Below are positions 52,734 through 63,986 of a stretch of DNA of 64,000 bases, one piece after another. This DNA comes from Bacillus sp. EB600. GTDB taxonomy: Bacteria > Bacillota > Bacilli > Bacillales > Cytobacillaceae. Every line of letters starts with the position of its first letter. The stretch's first letter is position 1. Where the stretch lies: contig NZ_JAEVLT010000007.1 of NCBI RefSeq assembly GCF_024494385.1, positions 124,001 through 188,000 of the forward strand, given 5' to 3'. Position numbers and translations under genes: made by a program. Under the pieces are notes generated by a model. It was not told where the DNA came from and ran no database searches. It saw only the letters and a list, made by a program, of their open reading frames with translations.

Positions 52734-53582
52734 ATGACGGTTGAGTTAAGTATGCTTGTACCACATGCTCCAAGTCTTTGCCACGAGGATCAAGTACCAG
52801 ATTTTCAGCAAAACATAGTTGGAGGTTTTAAAGAAGTGGCGAAGGAAATTGCCCAAATAAAGCCGGATGTAATTGTTTTAGTTACTTGTCACTGGCCGTC
52901 TACTTTTGCCCATTATGTCGACTGTAATCCAGCTCATAAAGGGCTCCTGACTGCAACAGAAGCCCCAGATATGATTAAAGATATTCCCTATCATTATCCG
53001 GGGGATGAAGCATTAGCAATGAAATTAGTTCAAGCAGGAAAAAAGGCCAATCTGGCGGTAGAAGGGGTATATGACCCACATTTCGTCTGGGATTATGGTA
53101 CAGTTGTGCCTTTACGATATCTCGTTCCAAATGAAGATATTCCTGTGATCAACCTGTCTGTTACGTTAGCTGCTAATCTTGAAGAAACATATCAGTGGGG
53201 TCAAGAAATCGCTAAGGTTTTAAATGAATCGGAAAGGAAGATTGTTTTTGTCGCAAGTGGTGCCTTATCCCATAACCTAGTACGTGGAAGACACAATAAG
53301 CCAACTCTTTCTGAACATGCCCTTGATAAAGCGTTTGTCGAGTTACTGATGAACAAAGATTATAAAGCTGCCTATCAAATGCTGCCGCAATATGCAAGTA
53401 TGGCAAAAGTTGAATCAGGCGGCCGCCATTTAGCAATGCTTTTAGGGATCGTTGATGAAGAGTGTGCACCAGTTTATTTTGCAGACGGACAATCATCCGG
53501 CAGCTGGAATCCTCTAATAACATTTGGTAAAACAAAGGTTTCTAGTATGAAAGAAAATGTGGAACAAGAATATGTAAAGTAA
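52734..53582 (+). CDS. Class III extradiol ring-cleavage dioxygenase (LigB superfamily)
   Basis: This 282-aa non-heme Fe(II) dioxygenase resembles homoprotocatechuate 2,3-dioxygenase HpcB. Visible active-site residues are H11 in LVPHAPS, H53 in TCHWPS and H180 in ASGALSHNL. EYGT-like WDYGTVVPLRYL and MLPQYA are also shared with that group. It would open a catechol ring next to the hydroxyls with O2. No other genes of a meta-cleavage pathway are adjacent, so the substrate is unknown. GAGGAGG precedes the ATG. Confidence 0.8.
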   Translation: MTVELSMLVPHAPSLCHEDQVPDFQQNIVGGFKEVAKEIAQIKPDVIVLVTCHWPSTFAHYVDCNPAHKGLLTATEAPDMIKDIPYHYPGDEALAMKLVQAGKKANLAVEGVYDPHFVWDYGTVVPLRYLVPNEDIPVINLSVTLAANLEETYQWGQEIAKVLNESERKIVFVASGALSHNLVRGRHNKPTLSEHALDKAFVELLMNKDYKAAYQMLPQYASMAKVESGGRHLAMLLGIVDEECAPVYFADGQSSGSWNPLITFGKTKVSSMKENVEQEYVK

Positions 53583-53604
53583 TAACAATTTATGTTTCTT
53601 TATT

Positions 53605-53653
53605 AAAAAACAGCTGTTTAAGAGAACGAATCCTCTTCAAACAGCTGTTTTTC
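53605..53653 (+). terminator. Terminator of the dioxygenase gene
   Basis: AAAAACAGCTGTTT (53606-53619) pairs with AAACAGCTGTTTTT (53639-53652). An inner AGAG/CTCT stem extends it. Confidence 0.85.
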
Positions 53654-53717
53654 ATCTTCTAGGTAATTTTAAAATAATAGCCTGTGAATAACCTTGAATG
53701 AAGTTTATCAACGTCAG

Positions 53718-53759
53718 GCGCCAGCGCCCAGAGACTAGTGTACATCGCTAAGCTGGCGC
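53718..53759. repeat. GC-rich hairpin in an AT-rich gap
   Basis: GCGCCAGC (53718-53725) pairs with GCTGGCGC (53752-53759), followed by TTTCGCTTATGTTTTTT. Its GC content stands out from the surroundings, and such TCAGGCGC-type elements are dispersed in many Bacillus genomes. The remaining 53760-54129 is AT-rich without a gene and holds a TATAAT at 54088-54093 that may belong to the glg promoter. Confidence 0.55.
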
Positions 53760-54129
53760 TTTCGCTTATGTTTTTTCGTTTTCTTATCGACAATATTCCC
53801 TTTTTCCATTTTTAAACTTTTTAATCATTTACGAAGTTTGCTCAGTACCAAACAACGAGAAACTCTTCACTTCTTTCTATGTATTATTAAGGTAAATAAA
53901 TTTCTTTTAGCTTGTTTAGTCGAGGACTAACATTATCGATCATCTAAATTACTCATATTTTTTTTAAAAGTTTCTATTTTTGACAAAACTTTAAAAACTA
54001 ATAGTGAAAGTAATGAAAACGCTATTTCGGAAAATGTGTCGATTGCTGTCGAGAAAATTCAAAAAGTTGGCAAGGTTTTGATGCTAGTATAATTGTAAAA
54101 GGTAGTTAGAAATAATACCGAATTAGTAA

Positions 54130-54177
54130 GGGAACGGTTCTTGCTTCCCACGGAAAAAATACAAGAGAACCGTCCCC
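54130..54177 (+). promoter_or_regulatory. Inverted repeat in the glgB leader
   Basis: GGGAACGGTTCT (54130-54141) faces AGAACCGTCCCC (54166-54177), with an 8-bp perfect core and a 24-nt loop, ending 23 nt before the glgB start. It may be an operator or an mRNA structure controlling glg expression. Confidence 0.45.
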
Positions 54178-54199
54178 TAGAAAAGGCAGGTGAAGAGAA

Positions 54200-56128
54200 A
54201 TGGTATCACATCCAACAGATTATCAGCTGCACCTATTCCATGAAGGTTCTTTATTCCAAAGTCACGAATTATTTGGTGCTCATATTGAAAAAAGTAATTC
54301 AGGGGCAAATACACGCTTTTGTGTTTGGGCACCAGAGGCAAGGAATGTAAGAATAGTAGGAGATTTTAATAGCTGGAATGGAGACGGGTATGACTGTAAG
54401 AAGATCAATGATGAGGGTGTCTGGTCATTGATTGTTGAAGGGGATTTAACAGCTGCTCTATACAAGTATGAGCTTTTTACACCGGCTGGTGAAAAAATTT
54501 TAAAGGCTGATCCCTTTGCATTTTATTCTGAAGTACGTCCGAATACCGCCTCGATTGTTTATCCATTGGAAGGGTATAAATGGAATGATAACCAATGGCT
54601 CCGAAAAAGGGAAAAGAATCAAACAAAATCACAACCAACTGCCATTTATGAAATCCATCTGGGCTCATGGAAACTGGCTCCGGATGGGGAACTGCTTACT
54701 TATCGGCAATTGGCTGATGAACTAATTCCTTATATCCTCTTACATGGATATACTCATATTGAACTATTACCCTTAACAGAGCACCCACTCGACATATCCT
54801 GGGGTTACCAGGGAACAGGCTATTTCTCAGTAACAAGCCGTTTTGGAAAACCACATGACTTTATGTACTTTGTTGATCAATGCCATCAGAACGGAATAGG
54901 CGTCATCCTTGATTGGGTGCCAGGACACTTTTGTAAGGATGCACATGGTCTGTATTGTTTTGATGGAAGTTATGTCTTTGACTATCAAAATCCAAAGGAT
55001 CGAGAAAATTTGGTCTGGGGTACGGCAAATTTTGACCTTGGAAAAACAGAGGTTCAAAGTTTTCTTATTTCTAATGCATTGTTTTGGCTTGAACAATACC
55101 ATATTGATGGATTTAGAGTGGATGCAGTGGCAAATATCATCTATTGGCCAAATTCACATCTACAGGTAAATCCATATGGTGTAGAGTTTTTAAAGAAATT
55201 AAACACAGCTGTTGCTGAGAGTTTTGCTGGTGTATGGATGATTGCTGAAGATTCTACCGACTGGCCAAAGGTAACGTCGCCACCTGAGGACGGTGGTTTA
55301 GGATTTACATACAAATGGAATATGGGCTGGATGAATGACATGTTAAAGTACATGGAAACCGATCCATCTGAACGAAAATATCATCATAATAAAGTGACCT
55401 TTTCGTTGCTGTATGCATTTACTGAATCGTTTATCCTGCCTTTTTCTCATGACGAAGTAGTACATGGGAAAAAATCACTTCTTAACAAAATGCCGGGCGA
55501 TTATTGGCAAAAATTTGCTCAATTAAGATTGCTCCTAGGGTATATGACGTCGCACCCAGGCAAGAAATTAACCTTTATGGGAACAGAACTTGGTCAGTTT
55601 TCCGAATGGAAGGATAAAGAACAGCTTGATTGGAATCTGCTCGATTACGATATGCATGAAAAGCTTAATTTGTTTGTCAAAGAACTTTTAAAAGTCTATA
55701 AACGGTCGAAGCCTCTCTATGAACTTGATCATGTATACGAAGGATTCGAGTGGATTGACGCAAACAATGCCGAGCAATCTGTTTTCTCCTTTATAAGGAG
55801 GGGGATCAAAGCAGACGATTATTTACTCATTGTTTGCAATTTTACACCACAAACCTATTCAGGTTATCGAATTGGGGTACCTGGACCGGCATCGTACCGG
55901 GAGATTTTAAATAGTGATGCACAGGAGTTTGGCGGTTCAGGTGTGGAAAATAAAAAAGTAATGAATACTGAAGAAATTAGCTTACATGGAAGATCTTATT
56001 CAATTGAAATGAACATTTCTCCATTTGGAATAGCCATTTTACGTCCAGTTCATAAAAGAAAGGGGAAAGTAATTGATGCAAAAGAAGAAAGTGGTAGCAA
56101 TGCTGCTCGCAGGGGGACAAGGAAGTAG
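54200..56128 (+). CDS. glgB: 1,4-alpha-glucan branching enzyme
   Basis: This 642-aa GH13 enzyme makes the alpha-1,6 branches of glycogen. An N-terminal CBM48-type domain ([20 protein letters not shown] near 34-53) precedes the catalytic barrel. The nucleophile D308 is in [10 protein letters not shown], the acid/base E350 in IAEDSTDWP and the stabiliser D418 in [11 protein letters not shown]. Length fits the Bacillus GlgB. The ATG follows AGGTGAAG. It overlaps glgC by about 53 nt, so translation is likely coupled. Confidence 0.95.
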   Translation: MVSHPTDYQLHLFHEGSLFQSHELFGAHIEKSNSGANTRFCVWAPEARNVRIVGDFNSWNGDGYDCKKINDEGVWSLIVEGDLTAALYKYELFTPAGEKILKADPFAFYSEVRPNTASIVYPLEGYKWNDNQWLRKREKNQTKSQPTAIYEIHLGSWKLAPDGELLTYRQLADELIPYILLHGYTHIELLPLTEHPLDISWGYQGTGYFSVTSRFGKPHDFMYFVDQCHQNGIGVILDWVPGHFCKDAHGLYCFDGSYVFDYQNPKDRENLVWGTANFDLGKTEVQSFLISNALFWLEQYHIDGFRVDAVANIIYWPNSHLQVNPYGVEFLKKLNTAVAESFAGVWMIAEDSTDWPKVTSPPEDGGLGFTYKWNMGWMNDMLKYMETDPSERKYHHNKVTFSLLYAFTESFILPFSHDEVVHGKKSLLNKMPGDYWQKFAQLRLLLGYMTSHPGKKLTFMGTELGQFSEWKDKEQLDWNLLDYDMHEKLNLFVKELLKVYKRSKPLYELDHVYEGFEWIDANNAEQSVFSFIRRGIKADDYLLIVCNFTPQTYSGYRIGVPGPASYREILNSDAQEFGGSGVENKKVMNTEEISLHGRSYSIEMNISPFGIAILRPVHKRKGKVIDAKEESGSNAARRGTRK

Positions 56129-57221
56129 ACTAAATACATTGACAAAGGATCTCGCTAAGCCTGCGGTACCGTTCGGAGGAAAATATCGGATTATCGATTT
56201 TCCATTGAGTAATTGTACAAACTCTGGAATTTATACAGTGGGTGTGTTAACACAATACCAGCCCCTTATACTTAATTCATATATAGGCATTGGTAGTGCT
56301 TGGGACCTGGACAGGAAGGATGATGGGGTAACGGTCCTTCCACCATATACAGCTTCAAAAGAAGTTAGATGGTATACAGGCACAGCTAGTGCAATTTTTC
56401 AGAACATAAACTACCTTCATCAATATAACCCGGATTATGTACTGATTTTATCTGGTGATCACATCTACAAAATGAACTACGAATTGATGCTTGATCATCA
56501 TATTGAAAAAGGTGCAGATATGACTATTTCTGTGATTGAAGTGCCTTGGCACGAAGCAGATCGGTTTGGAATCTTGAATACGGATGAAGATTTGCGAGTA
56601 GTTGAATTTGATGAAAAACCAAAAGTGCCAAAAAGCAATCTGGCATCGATGGGCATATATATATTCAATTGGAAGGAACTTGAAAAGTATTTATTGTTGG
56701 ATAACGAAAGTGCAGACTCGAGCCATGATTTTGGGAAGGATATTCTTCCTTTAATGCTAAAGGATGGGAAAAAGTTATTTGCATATCCTTTTAAGGGGTA
56801 TTGGAAGGATGTTGGAACGGTTAAAAGCCTTTGGGAGGCCAACATGGATTTGTTAGATGAAAACTGTGAGCTAAATTTGTTTGATCAAAGTTGGCGGATT
56901 TATTCTGTTAACCCAAATCAGCCGCCACAGTTCCTAAGTCAAGATGCGAGTCTGATAGATTCGCTTGTTAACGAGGGGTGTATAATCGAAGGAAATCTTA
57001 CAAGATCGGTAGTTTTTCAGGGAGTAACAGTTAAAAAGGGCACTGTGCTAAACGAAGCAGTTATTATGCCAGATGCGGTAATCGGCCGAAATTGTATCAT
57101 TGAAAAAGCGATTGTATCATCGGGACTTGTTGTACCGGATGGGGCGGTCATCCGTCCAAGAAACGAAGGAGAGATTCTGCTTGTTTCTGAAGAAACACTT
57201 GCGGAAATCGTATCTAAATAA
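56076..57221 (+). CDS. glgC: Glucose-1-phosphate adenylyltransferase, catalytic subunit
   Basis: This 381-aa ADP-glucose pyrophosphorylase has the nucleotide loop [21 protein letters not shown] near 9-28 (split here), then [28 protein letters not shown] and [12 protein letters not shown] left-handed beta-helix with hexapeptide repeats follows ([19 protein letters not shown]). It supplies ADP-glucose for GlgA. ATG 56076 follows AAAGGGGAAAG; a TTG opens the frame at 56073. It starts inside the glgB gene. Confidence 0.94.
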   Translation: MQKKKVVAMLLAGGQGSRLNTLTKDLAKPAVPFGGKYRIIDFPLSNCTNSGIYTVGVLTQYQPLILNSYIGIGSAWDLDRKDDGVTVLPPYTASKEVRWYTGTASAIFQNINYLHQYNPDYVLILSGDHIYKMNYELMLDHHIEKGADMTISVIEVPWHEADRFGILNTDEDLRVVEFDEKPKVPKSNLASMGIYIFNWKELEKYLLLDNESADSSHDFGKDILPLMLKDGKKLFAYPFKGYWKDVGTVKSLWEANMDLLDENCELNLFDQSWRIYSVNPNQPPQFLSQDASLIDSLVNEGCIIEGNLTRSVVFQGVTVKKGTVLNEAVIMPDAVIGRNCIIEKAIVSSGLVVPDGAVIRPRNEGEILLVSEETLAEIVSK

Positions 57222-57241
57222 ACGACAGACATCAGGGGGTT

Positions 57242-58276
57242 ATGGCTTTGAACACACGGTTACTTGGTATTATTGATGCAACAACCTTTTTTGAAGACCT
57301 TATTGAGTTAACACGCCATCGTTCAGTTGCTGCTATTCCGTTTGGCGGCAGATATCGGCTAATTGACTTTGTGCTTTCGAACATGGTCAATTCAGGGATT
57401 CAGAGCGTGGCTATTTTTCCAAAATATGAGTACAGATCATTAATGGATCACCTTGGCTCCGGCAAGAACTGGGACCTCAATCGAAAACGTGATGGGTTAT
57501 TTTTCTTTCCATCGTCAATATTTGATAAACCTAGCAGAGATATAGGGTCATTTGACAATTATGCGGCCAATATTGATTTTTTGAAAAGAAGTACACAGGA
57601 ATATGCGTTGATTTCAAAAGCTAACCTGATTTTTAATATCGATTTTGAGAAGCTGCTGGAATGGCATATTGAAAATGGCTGTGATATATCCGAAGTACGA
57701 AAAGATGGCCAATCTCTTGAGATATTTGTTATAAAGACAGAGCTCTTGCTTGAATTGATTGTATCCCGGTATAAAACCGGTTATTTGGGAATGAGGGATG
57801 TCGTAACAGATATCGATAGTCCTTACAGAGTTTGTTATTTTAATTTTGATGAATATGCAGTTACGGTCAATTCAGTTAAAAGCTACTTTTCCGCAAGCAT
57901 GGATTTGCTCAACTTAGAAATCTGGAAAAAGCTGTTTCTTAAGGATCGCCCCATTTTGACAAAGGTAAAGGACGAACCACCAACTCGCTATGCAAAAACT
58001 GCGGTTGTTCACAATTCAATGGTGGCCAATGGAGCAGAGATACAAGGAAAGGTGGAAAACAGCATAATTGCCAGAGGGGTTAAAATTGCAAAAGGTGCAG
58101 TTGTTAAAAACTGTATCATTATGCAAAAATCACAAATTGGCGAAAATTGTGTGTTAGATCATGCTATTCTCGACAAGGATGTACGGGTTGAATCCGGGGT
58201 TGCGATCACCGGAACGCAGGAGGCTCCGTATATCTTGAAAAAAGGTTTGGTACAGGGAGTGAGGATGAACTCATGA
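57242..58276 (+). CDS. glgD: Glucose-1-phosphate adenylyltransferase-like subunit GlgD
   Basis: This 344-aa GlgC paralog keeps the fold ([34 protein letters not shown], hexapeptide repeats near 262-310). It lacks the GGQGSRL loop and the LSGDH catalytic segment, which reads [11 protein letters not shown]. In Bacillaceae and Geobacillus, GlgD is an inactive partner that raises GlgC activity. ATG 57242 is very close to GGGGG; TTG 57248 is a possible alternative. It overlaps glgA by 4 nt. Confidence 0.92.
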   Translation: MALNTRLLGIIDATTFFEDLIELTRHRSVAAIPFGGRYRLIDFVLSNMVNSGIQSVAIFPKYEYRSLMDHLGSGKNWDLNRKRDGLFFFPSSIFDKPSRDIGSFDNYAANIDFLKRSTQEYALISKANLIFNIDFEKLLEWHIENGCDISEVRKDGQSLEIFVIKTELLLELIVSRYKTGYLGMRDVVTDIDSPYRVCYFNFDEYAVTVNSVKSYFSASMDLLNLEIWKKLFLKDRPILTKVKDEPPTRYAKTAVVHNSMVANGAEIQGKVENSIIARGVKIAKGAVVKNCIIMQKSQIGENCVLDHAILDKDVRVESGVAITGTQEAPYILKKGLVQGVRMNS

Positions 58277-59739
58277 AAATATTATTTGCAGTGTCAGAAT
58301 GTGTACCGTTTATCAAATCGGGTGGACTTGCTGATGTGGCAGGGTCACTTCCGAAAGAGCTAAAAAAACTAGGGATGGATGTAAGGGTAATCCTTCCCAA
58401 ATACCAATTAATATCTGATGAATACAAACAACAGATGGAAAAACTAACCGATTTCATTGTTCCTGTCGGCTGGAGGCAGCAATACTGTGGAATTGAACAG
58501 CTTGAACTTGATGGTGTGGTTTACTACTTTGTTGATAATGAATACTACTTTAAACGCAGTCAAATGTATGGGGACTTTGATGAAGGAGAAAAATTTTCCT
58601 ATTTTAATCTAGCTGTTCTCGAAAGTATTAAGGAAATCGGCTTTTATCCTGACATTATTCATTGTCATGACTGGCATACAGGGATGATTCCATTTTTATT
58701 AAAAGAAAAGTATCGTAATCGAAAAGGCTATGAAGAGATCCGCACCGTCTTTACGATTCATAATCTTCAATTTCAAGGTATTTTTCCAAAAGAAATCCTT
58801 GGGGATTTGCTTGGATTAGAAGACGATTATTTTCATTCAGGGCAGTTAGAATTTTACGGGAATGTATCTTTTATGAAAGCAGCATTAATTTCGGCAGATA
58901 AAATTACGACTGTGAGTCCAACCTATATGGAGGAAATCCAGACAGCCTATCTTGGTGAAAGACTTGATGGCGTATTGCGAAGCCGGGGATTTGATCTAGT
59001 CGGCATTTTGAATGGTATTGATAATCGTTTATACGATCCGGAAACAGACCCAGCTTTACTTGCTGAGTATGGTCCAAAAAATCATGAGAAGAGGCTACTA
59101 AATAAGTTATCTATTCAAAGACATTTTGGTCTACAACAGGATGAAAACATCCCACTGATCGGCATGGTAACAAGATTAACTAAACAAAAAGGGATTGAGC
59201 TGGTTAAGGGAGTATTCGATGAGATCATGGCAACAGGGGTACAATTGATTGTCTTAGGGACAGGTGATCGGGAATTTGAACACTTCTTTAGTAATATGTC
59301 TGCTAAATACTATGACCAGTGCCGTGTCTTTATCGGATTTAATGAAGATCTTGCGCATCAAATCTATGCGGGAGCAGACCTTTTTTTAATGCCTTCAAAG
59401 TTTGAGCCCTGTGGACTTAGTCAATTGATTGCACTTCGTTACGGAGCGATTCCGATTGTTCGCGAGACTGGTGGATTAAATGATACCGTCAAGTCTTATA
59501 ATGGAAATAACGGCGCCGGAAACGGGTTTACTTTCACCAATTTCAATGCCCATGACATGCTATTTACAATTGAACGAGCTTTAAATTTTTACCATCACAA
59601 ACAGGACTGGAATCTGCTTGTTGAAAGTGTCATGCAGATGGATTATAGCTGGACACGGTCTGCAACTATTTATTATCAGCTTTATAAAGACCTAGTCTCA
59701 AGGAGTGATGTGGATGTTCTCGAGCATACAAGAGTTTAA
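58273..59739 (+). CDS. glgA: Glycogen synthase
   Basis: This 488-aa GT5 glycosyltransferase extends glycogen from ADP-glucose. The substrate-binding [13 protein letters not shown] begins at K15. [34 protein letters not shown] and the C-terminal [18 protein letters not shown] (family E-x7-E region) are all present. It shares ATGA with glgD (start at 58273), a sign of coupled translation, and overlaps glgP by 26 nt. Confidence 0.95.
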   Translation: MKILFAVSECVPFIKSGGLADVAGSLPKELKKLGMDVRVILPKYQLISDEYKQQMEKLTDFIVPVGWRQQYCGIEQLELDGVVYYFVDNEYYFKRSQMYGDFDEGEKFSYFNLAVLESIKEIGFYPDIIHCHDWHTGMIPFLLKEKYRNRKGYEEIRTVFTIHNLQFQGIFPKEILGDLLGLEDDYFHSGQLEFYGNVSFMKAALISADKITTVSPTYMEEIQTAYLGERLDGVLRSRGFDLVGILNGIDNRLYDPETDPALLAEYGPKNHEKRLLNKLSIQRHFGLQQDENIPLIGMVTRLTKQKGIELVKGVFDEIMATGVQLIVLGTGDREFEHFFSNMSAKYYDQCRVFIGFNEDLAHQIYAGADLFLMPSKFEPCGLSQLIALRYGAIPIVRETGGLNDTVKSYNGNNGAGNGFTFTNFNAHDMLFTIERALNFYHHKQDWNLLVESVMQMDYSWTRSATIYYQLYKDLVSRSDVDVLEHTRV

Positions 59740-62143
59740 ATCCGTCTATCAAACAAAGCTCGAAATGTCCTATAATACGAGCTTGGATGAGAGTACAAAG
59801 AGTGAACAGTTCCAAACGCTTGCCCGTATGAGTATGGAGTATGTGCGTACTAACTGGATAAAAACAAATGAGCAAAATCAGAAATCCGGGCAAAAACAGG
59901 TCTATTACTTATCGATTGAGTTCTTATTGGGAAGACTGCTTCGTAATAATTTACTGAACCTTGGGATTGAAGAGGTGGTTGATCAAGGCCTGAAAGAATT
60001 AGGGATTGATTTTGGAGAACTGGAGGAGATGGAAGCTGATGCTGGACTGGGAAATGGAGGGCTGGGACGACTGGCTGCTTGTTTTCTCGATTCGCTTTCG
60101 ACGCTAAATCTTCCGGGGCATGGTTGTGGGATTCGCTATAAGAATGGGTTGTTTGAGCAAAAAATTGTCAATGGGTATCAGGTTGAGCTCCCAGAACAAT
60201 GGCTTCGGAGTGGCGCTGTGTGGGAGGTAAGAAAAGCTGAGGATTCTGTGCTTATTCCTTTCTGGGGGGAAATAGAGTGTGCTCAGGAAAATGGAAGGCT
60301 AGTTTTCCGACATGTGAACGCCGAAATTGTCAAGGCCGTTCCGTATGATCTTCCGGTTATTGGATTCCAAACAAACAATGTAAATACGTTAAGGCTTTGG
60401 AGTGCAGAACCATCTCATTTTGCTGCTAATAAAAAAGAAGCAGAAACCATTTCCCATTTGTTATATCCTGATGATACCCATGATGAAGGGAAAATTCTTC
60501 GCCTAAAGCAGCAATATTTACTTGTAGCTGCCAGTCTTAGTTCGATTGTTCACACATACAAACAACAGCAGCGGAGCCTGCTTGATTTTCATCAATATGT
60601 TAGTATTCATATTAATGATACCCATCCCGCCCTTGCCGTTCCAGAGTTGATGAGAATACTACTAGATGAAGAGGGATTAGGCTGGGATGAAGCCTGGCAT
60701 ATTACGGTAAACACTCTTTCTTATACCAATCATACTACTTTATCCGAAGCATTGGAGCGGTGGCCAATTCGGATTTTTCAACCGCTTTTGCCAAGAATGT
60801 TTATGATTATCGAAGAGATTAATGAGCGTTTCTGTAAGCAGTTGTGGGATAAGCACCCTGGGGATTGGGATAAGATCGGAAGCATGGCCATCATTGCAGA
60901 TGGTGTTGTAAAAATGGCGCCACTTGCGATTGTAGGCAGCCATAGTAGTAACGGGGTGGCCAAGCTGCACACGGAGATATTAAAAGAAAGAGAAATGAGC
61001 ACTTATTATAAAGAGTTTCCTGAGCGATTTAATAATAAAACAAATGGGATCACCCATCGGCGCTGGTTGTTAAAGGCCAATCCAAAGCTCTCAAGCCTTA
61101 TAAATGAATCCATTGGTACCGAATGGATTGCAAAGCCAGAAAAAATGGAAGAGCTGCTGAAATTTAAGCATGATTCTGTCTTTCTAAAACAATTAGCTGC
61201 GATCAAGTTAGCCAACAAAGAAAGGCTAGCAAAGATCATCTATGAAAAATCTGGTGTCATAGTAGACACAGCTTCTATTTTTGATGTTCAGGTAAAACGA
61301 TTGCATGCGTATAAACGTCAGCTCCTGAATGTACTTCATATTATGTATTTGTATAACCGCCTTAAAGAAGATCCACATTATCCTATGTTCCCGAGAACAT
61401 TTATTTTTGGTGCAAAGGCCTCTCCAGGCTATTATTTTGCCAAAAAGGTTATAAAGTTGATCAATACAGTTGCCGAAAAGATCAATCATGATCCGGAGAT
61501 AAACACTAAATTAAAAGTAATCTTTCTTGAAAATTATCGTGTCTCCCTTGCGGAGGATATTTTTCCTGCAGCAGATTTAAGTGAACAGATATCAACCGCT
61601 AGTAAAGAGGCTTCCGGAACAGGAAATATGAAGTTTATGATGAACGGTGCTTTGACGGTGGGAACGCTCGATGGTGCAAATGTTGAGATAACAGAGCTGG
61701 TTGGAAACAAGAATATTTTCCTGTTCGGATTAAGTGCCAGTGAAGTTCTTAACTATGAAAGAAATGGCGGCTATTATTCGGGTGAATACTATCATAATAA
61801 TCATCGGATCCATCAAGTAGTCGAGCAATTGGTTAATGGATTTTTCCCGGGGTCAGAAGGGGAGTTTACGGCCATTTTTGAGGCTTTGCTTGATCAGAAT
61901 GACCAATATTTTGTCCTCCGGGATTTTGCAGCCTACGCCACTATTCATGAGAAAATCAGCGAGGAATATCGAAACAGACAAGGCTGGCTTAAAAAGAGTC
62001 TAATCAACATTGCCAAATCAGGATTCTTTTCAAGTGACCGGACAATCCGTGAATATGCAAAAGACATTTGGAACATCAAGGGGACTGGAAATGATCATGG
62101 GGACGGTTCTTTTGTCTCGATAGAGGTTACCGGGACAAAATGA
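59714..62143 (+). CDS. glgP: Glycogen phosphorylase
   Basis: This 809-aa GT35 enzyme releases glucose-1-phosphate from glycogen. The PLP lysine is K640 in [17 protein letters not shown]. The N-terminal segments [20 protein letters not shown] and [16 protein letters not shown] and the central [12 protein letters not shown] are typical. The frame opens at GTG 59705 and ATG 59708, but ATG 59714 has the best distance (about 9 nt) from AAGGAG and is preferred. It is the last gene of the operon, so synthesis and breakdown genes are expressed together. Confidence 0.94.
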   Translation: MFSSIQEFKSVYQTKLEMSYNTSLDESTKSEQFQTLARMSMEYVRTNWIKTNEQNQKSGQKQVYYLSIEFLLGRLLRNNLLNLGIEEVVDQGLKELGIDFGELEEMEADAGLGNGGLGRLAACFLDSLSTLNLPGHGCGIRYKNGLFEQKIVNGYQVELPEQWLRSGAVWEVRKAEDSVLIPFWGEIECAQENGRLVFRHVNAEIVKAVPYDLPVIGFQTNNVNTLRLWSAEPSHFAANKKEAETISHLLYPDDTHDEGKILRLKQQYLLVAASLSSIVHTYKQQQRSLLDFHQYVSIHINDTHPALAVPELMRILLDEEGLGWDEAWHITVNTLSYTNHTTLSEALERWPIRIFQPLLPRMFMIIEEINERFCKQLWDKHPGDWDKIGSMAIIADGVVKMAPLAIVGSHSSNGVAKLHTEILKEREMSTYYKEFPERFNNKTNGITHRRWLLKANPKLSSLINESIGTEWIAKPEKMEELLKFKHDSVFLKQLAAIKLANKERLAKIIYEKSGVIVDTASIFDVQVKRLHAYKRQLLNVLHIMYLYNRLKEDPHYPMFPRTFIFGAKASPGYYFAKKVIKLINTVAEKINHDPEINTKLKVIFLENYRVSLAEDIFPAADLSEQISTASKEASGTGNMKFMMNGALTVGTLDGANVEITELVGNKNIFLFGLSASEVLNYERNGGYYSGEYYHNNHRIHQVVEQLVNGFFPGSEGEFTAIFEALLDQNDQYFVLRDFAAYATIHEKISEEYRNRQGWLKKSLINIAKSGFFSSDRTIREYAKDIWNIKGTGNDHGDGSFVSIEVTGTK

Positions 62144-62201
62144 TAATAGACTTTATCGGTTATTCTTTATTAAATTGTTGGAGTAATTGTATGGATGAAA
62201 A

Positions 62202-62241
62202 AGGGGTTGCGCCAATAAAATTTGGAGCGGCCCCATTGTTT
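62202..62241 (+). terminator. Probable terminator of the glg operon
   Basis: GGGGTTGCGCC (from 62203) can pair with GGAGCGGCCCC (to 62234) with two mismatches, followed by ATTGTTT. Confidence 0.5.
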
Positions 62242-62336
62242 AAAATGATAAGATTAACCTCAAAAAATGTTTCCAGGGATTTGAAATTTTAGCTATTCTT
62301 TGTGAAATTCTCATGAAAGGAACAGGAGGGAAATAG

Positions 62337-63200
62337 GTGGAATCTCAAAAATCTGTTATAGAAACGATGCAGCAGCGCCATTCGATCAGAACGTATGATA
62401 CGCAAAGGATTACCGATCGTGATTTAAACAAACTATCCGAATACATAGCGGACGAACATAATTTGATCGGACTTTTTGAAAATAAGAGCAGAATTGAGCT
62501 TGTTCTGGTAACCAATAATGTGTCTGACAAAGGAATAAAGTTAGGAACATATGGATTCATCAAAAATCCAAGCGGTTATTTGGTCGGGGTTGCGCAAAAT
62601 AATCGATATGCACTTTTGGATTTAGCCTACTGCTTTCATAAACTAGTATTATTTTTAAATGAATTAGATATGGGTACCTGCTGGATGGGTGGAACCTTCA
62701 ATCGAAATTCATTCGAAAAGGAAATCCAATTTAGTGAAGGGGAGTTCATTCCGTGTATCACACCTGTTGGTTATCCAAAAAACAAACAAAGGGTTTTGGA
62801 CAAAGCGCTTCGCTTCGTAGTCAAAGCAGATAACAAAAAGCCATGGGATCAGCTTTTTTATGATGCTAACTTCGAAGTCAGCTTAACAAAAGAACATGCT
62901 GACTGGCTTGAAATACCGATTGAAATGGTGAGGCTCGGACCTTCAGCATCCAATAAACAACCGTGGAGACTAGTTTTAACTGCAGATCGCAGGGTTTGTC
63001 ATTTTTACATCGAGCACACGCCAAACTATAGCGCAAAATTAGGATATGATATGCAAATCTTGGATATGGGAATCGCGATCTGCCAGTTTGATTTAGCATG
63101 TCGGGAGTTAACGCTCAAAGGAGAATGGCTAGTAGAAGATCCGAAATTAGATCTTCCAAATCAACAGACTGAATATATCATTAGCTGGAAATCCCACTAA
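62337..63200 (+). CDS. Nitroreductase-family protein (TM1586 type)
   Basis: This 287-aa FMN-binding fold protein is made of two related halves. The first starts QQRHSIRTYDTQRITDRDLN (near 11-30) and carries LDMGTCWMGGTF; the second has VRLGPSASNKQPWRLVL (near 199-215), the usual FMN-contact segment. This layout fits the TM1586-type nitroreductase family, whose substrates are unknown. The start is GTG 62337 with AGGAGGG 8 nt upstream. Confidence 0.8.
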   Translation: MESQKSVIETMQQRHSIRTYDTQRITDRDLNKLSEYIADEHNLIGLFENKSRIELVLVTNNVSDKGIKLGTYGFIKNPSGYLVGVAQNNRYALLDLAYCFHKLVLFLNELDMGTCWMGGTFNRNSFEKEIQFSEGEFIPCITPVGYPKNKQRVLDKALRFVVKADNKKPWDQLFYDANFEVSLTKEHADWLEIPIEMVRLGPSASNKQPWRLVLTADRRVCHFYIEHTPNYSAKLGYDMQILDMGIAICQFDLACRELTLKGEWLVEDPKLDLPNQQTEYIISWKSH

Positions 63201-63450
63201 TATAGGTTGCGTTACCTAAAGAAATAGCGTTCCTGCAAAATTGCTGAAAGTCGCCGATAATAATATTTGAAATAGTTAGTCCATTTTCTTTTATAATTTT
63301 TTAAAAGCACGAACCAATGCACCCACAAATAAAGAAGGAATGGTTTTGGAAAAAATAAACACCAATCTATAAGCTGCTATCATGTAATAACTGTATATTC
63401 GAGTTTATATAATAAATGAAATTTAACGAATACCAATACTATGTCAAAGA

Positions 63451-63894
63451 GTGATCCGCTTGCTTTCTTCCAAACTATCAACAAACAAATCTATCAGCCC
63501 GCGTTATCGTAACATGAGAATAGCTTATATGATAACCATTGCTATTACTATTTTATTGGGATTAGCCTCCAGAAAATTCAGCCATCTACTTCTGTTATTT
63601 GTAGCGCAGAATGCTGGGGATGCGCTGTGGGCTATGATGGTCTATTTTGGATTTAGGTTCTTATTAGTTCGGAATAGACTGCTCACAGCCATTTTCCTTA
63701 GCCTTTTGTTCAGCTTCGGAATTGAACTCAGTCAGCTATATCAGGCAGACTGGATTAATCACATACGAGGTACAGTGCTCGGAGGATTGATCCTGGGCAA
63801 GGGTTTTCTTACCGTGGATCTGATTCGGTATGCAACTGGGATTTTGATAGGCACTGTCTTGGATAAGGTGACGCTTATGTTCACTCAGAGATAG
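63451..63894 (+). CDS. DUF2809 family membrane protein
   Basis: This 147-aa protein has about four membrane helices: MITIAITILLGLASR, ALWAMMVYFGFRFLL, LTAIFLSLLFSFGIELSQL and a C-terminal one. The ELSQLYQADWIN(H/x)IR motif after helix 3 is characteristic of DUF2809. Function unknown. The start is GTG 63451 with a poor ribosome site; ATG 63514 (MRIAYMI) would give the usual family N-terminus. A terminator follows. Confidence 0.75.
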   Translation: MIRLLSSKLSTNKSISPRYRNMRIAYMITIAITILLGLASRKFSHLLLLFVAQNAGDALWAMMVYFGFRFLLVRNRLLTAIFLSLLFSFGIELSQLYQADWINHIRGTVLGGLILGKGFLTVDLIRYATGILIGTVLDKVTLMFTQR

Positions 63895-63947
63895 TTCACT
63901 TGCTTCAGGGTAACCATTTTCGAAAATTCTAATTGTGTGTTATTACA

Positions 63948-63986
63948 AACTAAGATCCTTTCAGCAGAGAGGATCTTAGTTTTATT
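63948..63986 (+). terminator. Terminator of the DUF2809 gene
   Basis: CTAAGATCCT (63950-63959) and AGGATCTTAG (63970-63979) form a perfect stem, followed by TTTTATTT. Confidence 0.85.

Noticed and set aside
54141..54350. 69-codon ORF at the start of glgB
   Set aside because: It runs in another frame through the leader repeat and the glgB coding region; glgB has the correct start and ribosome site.
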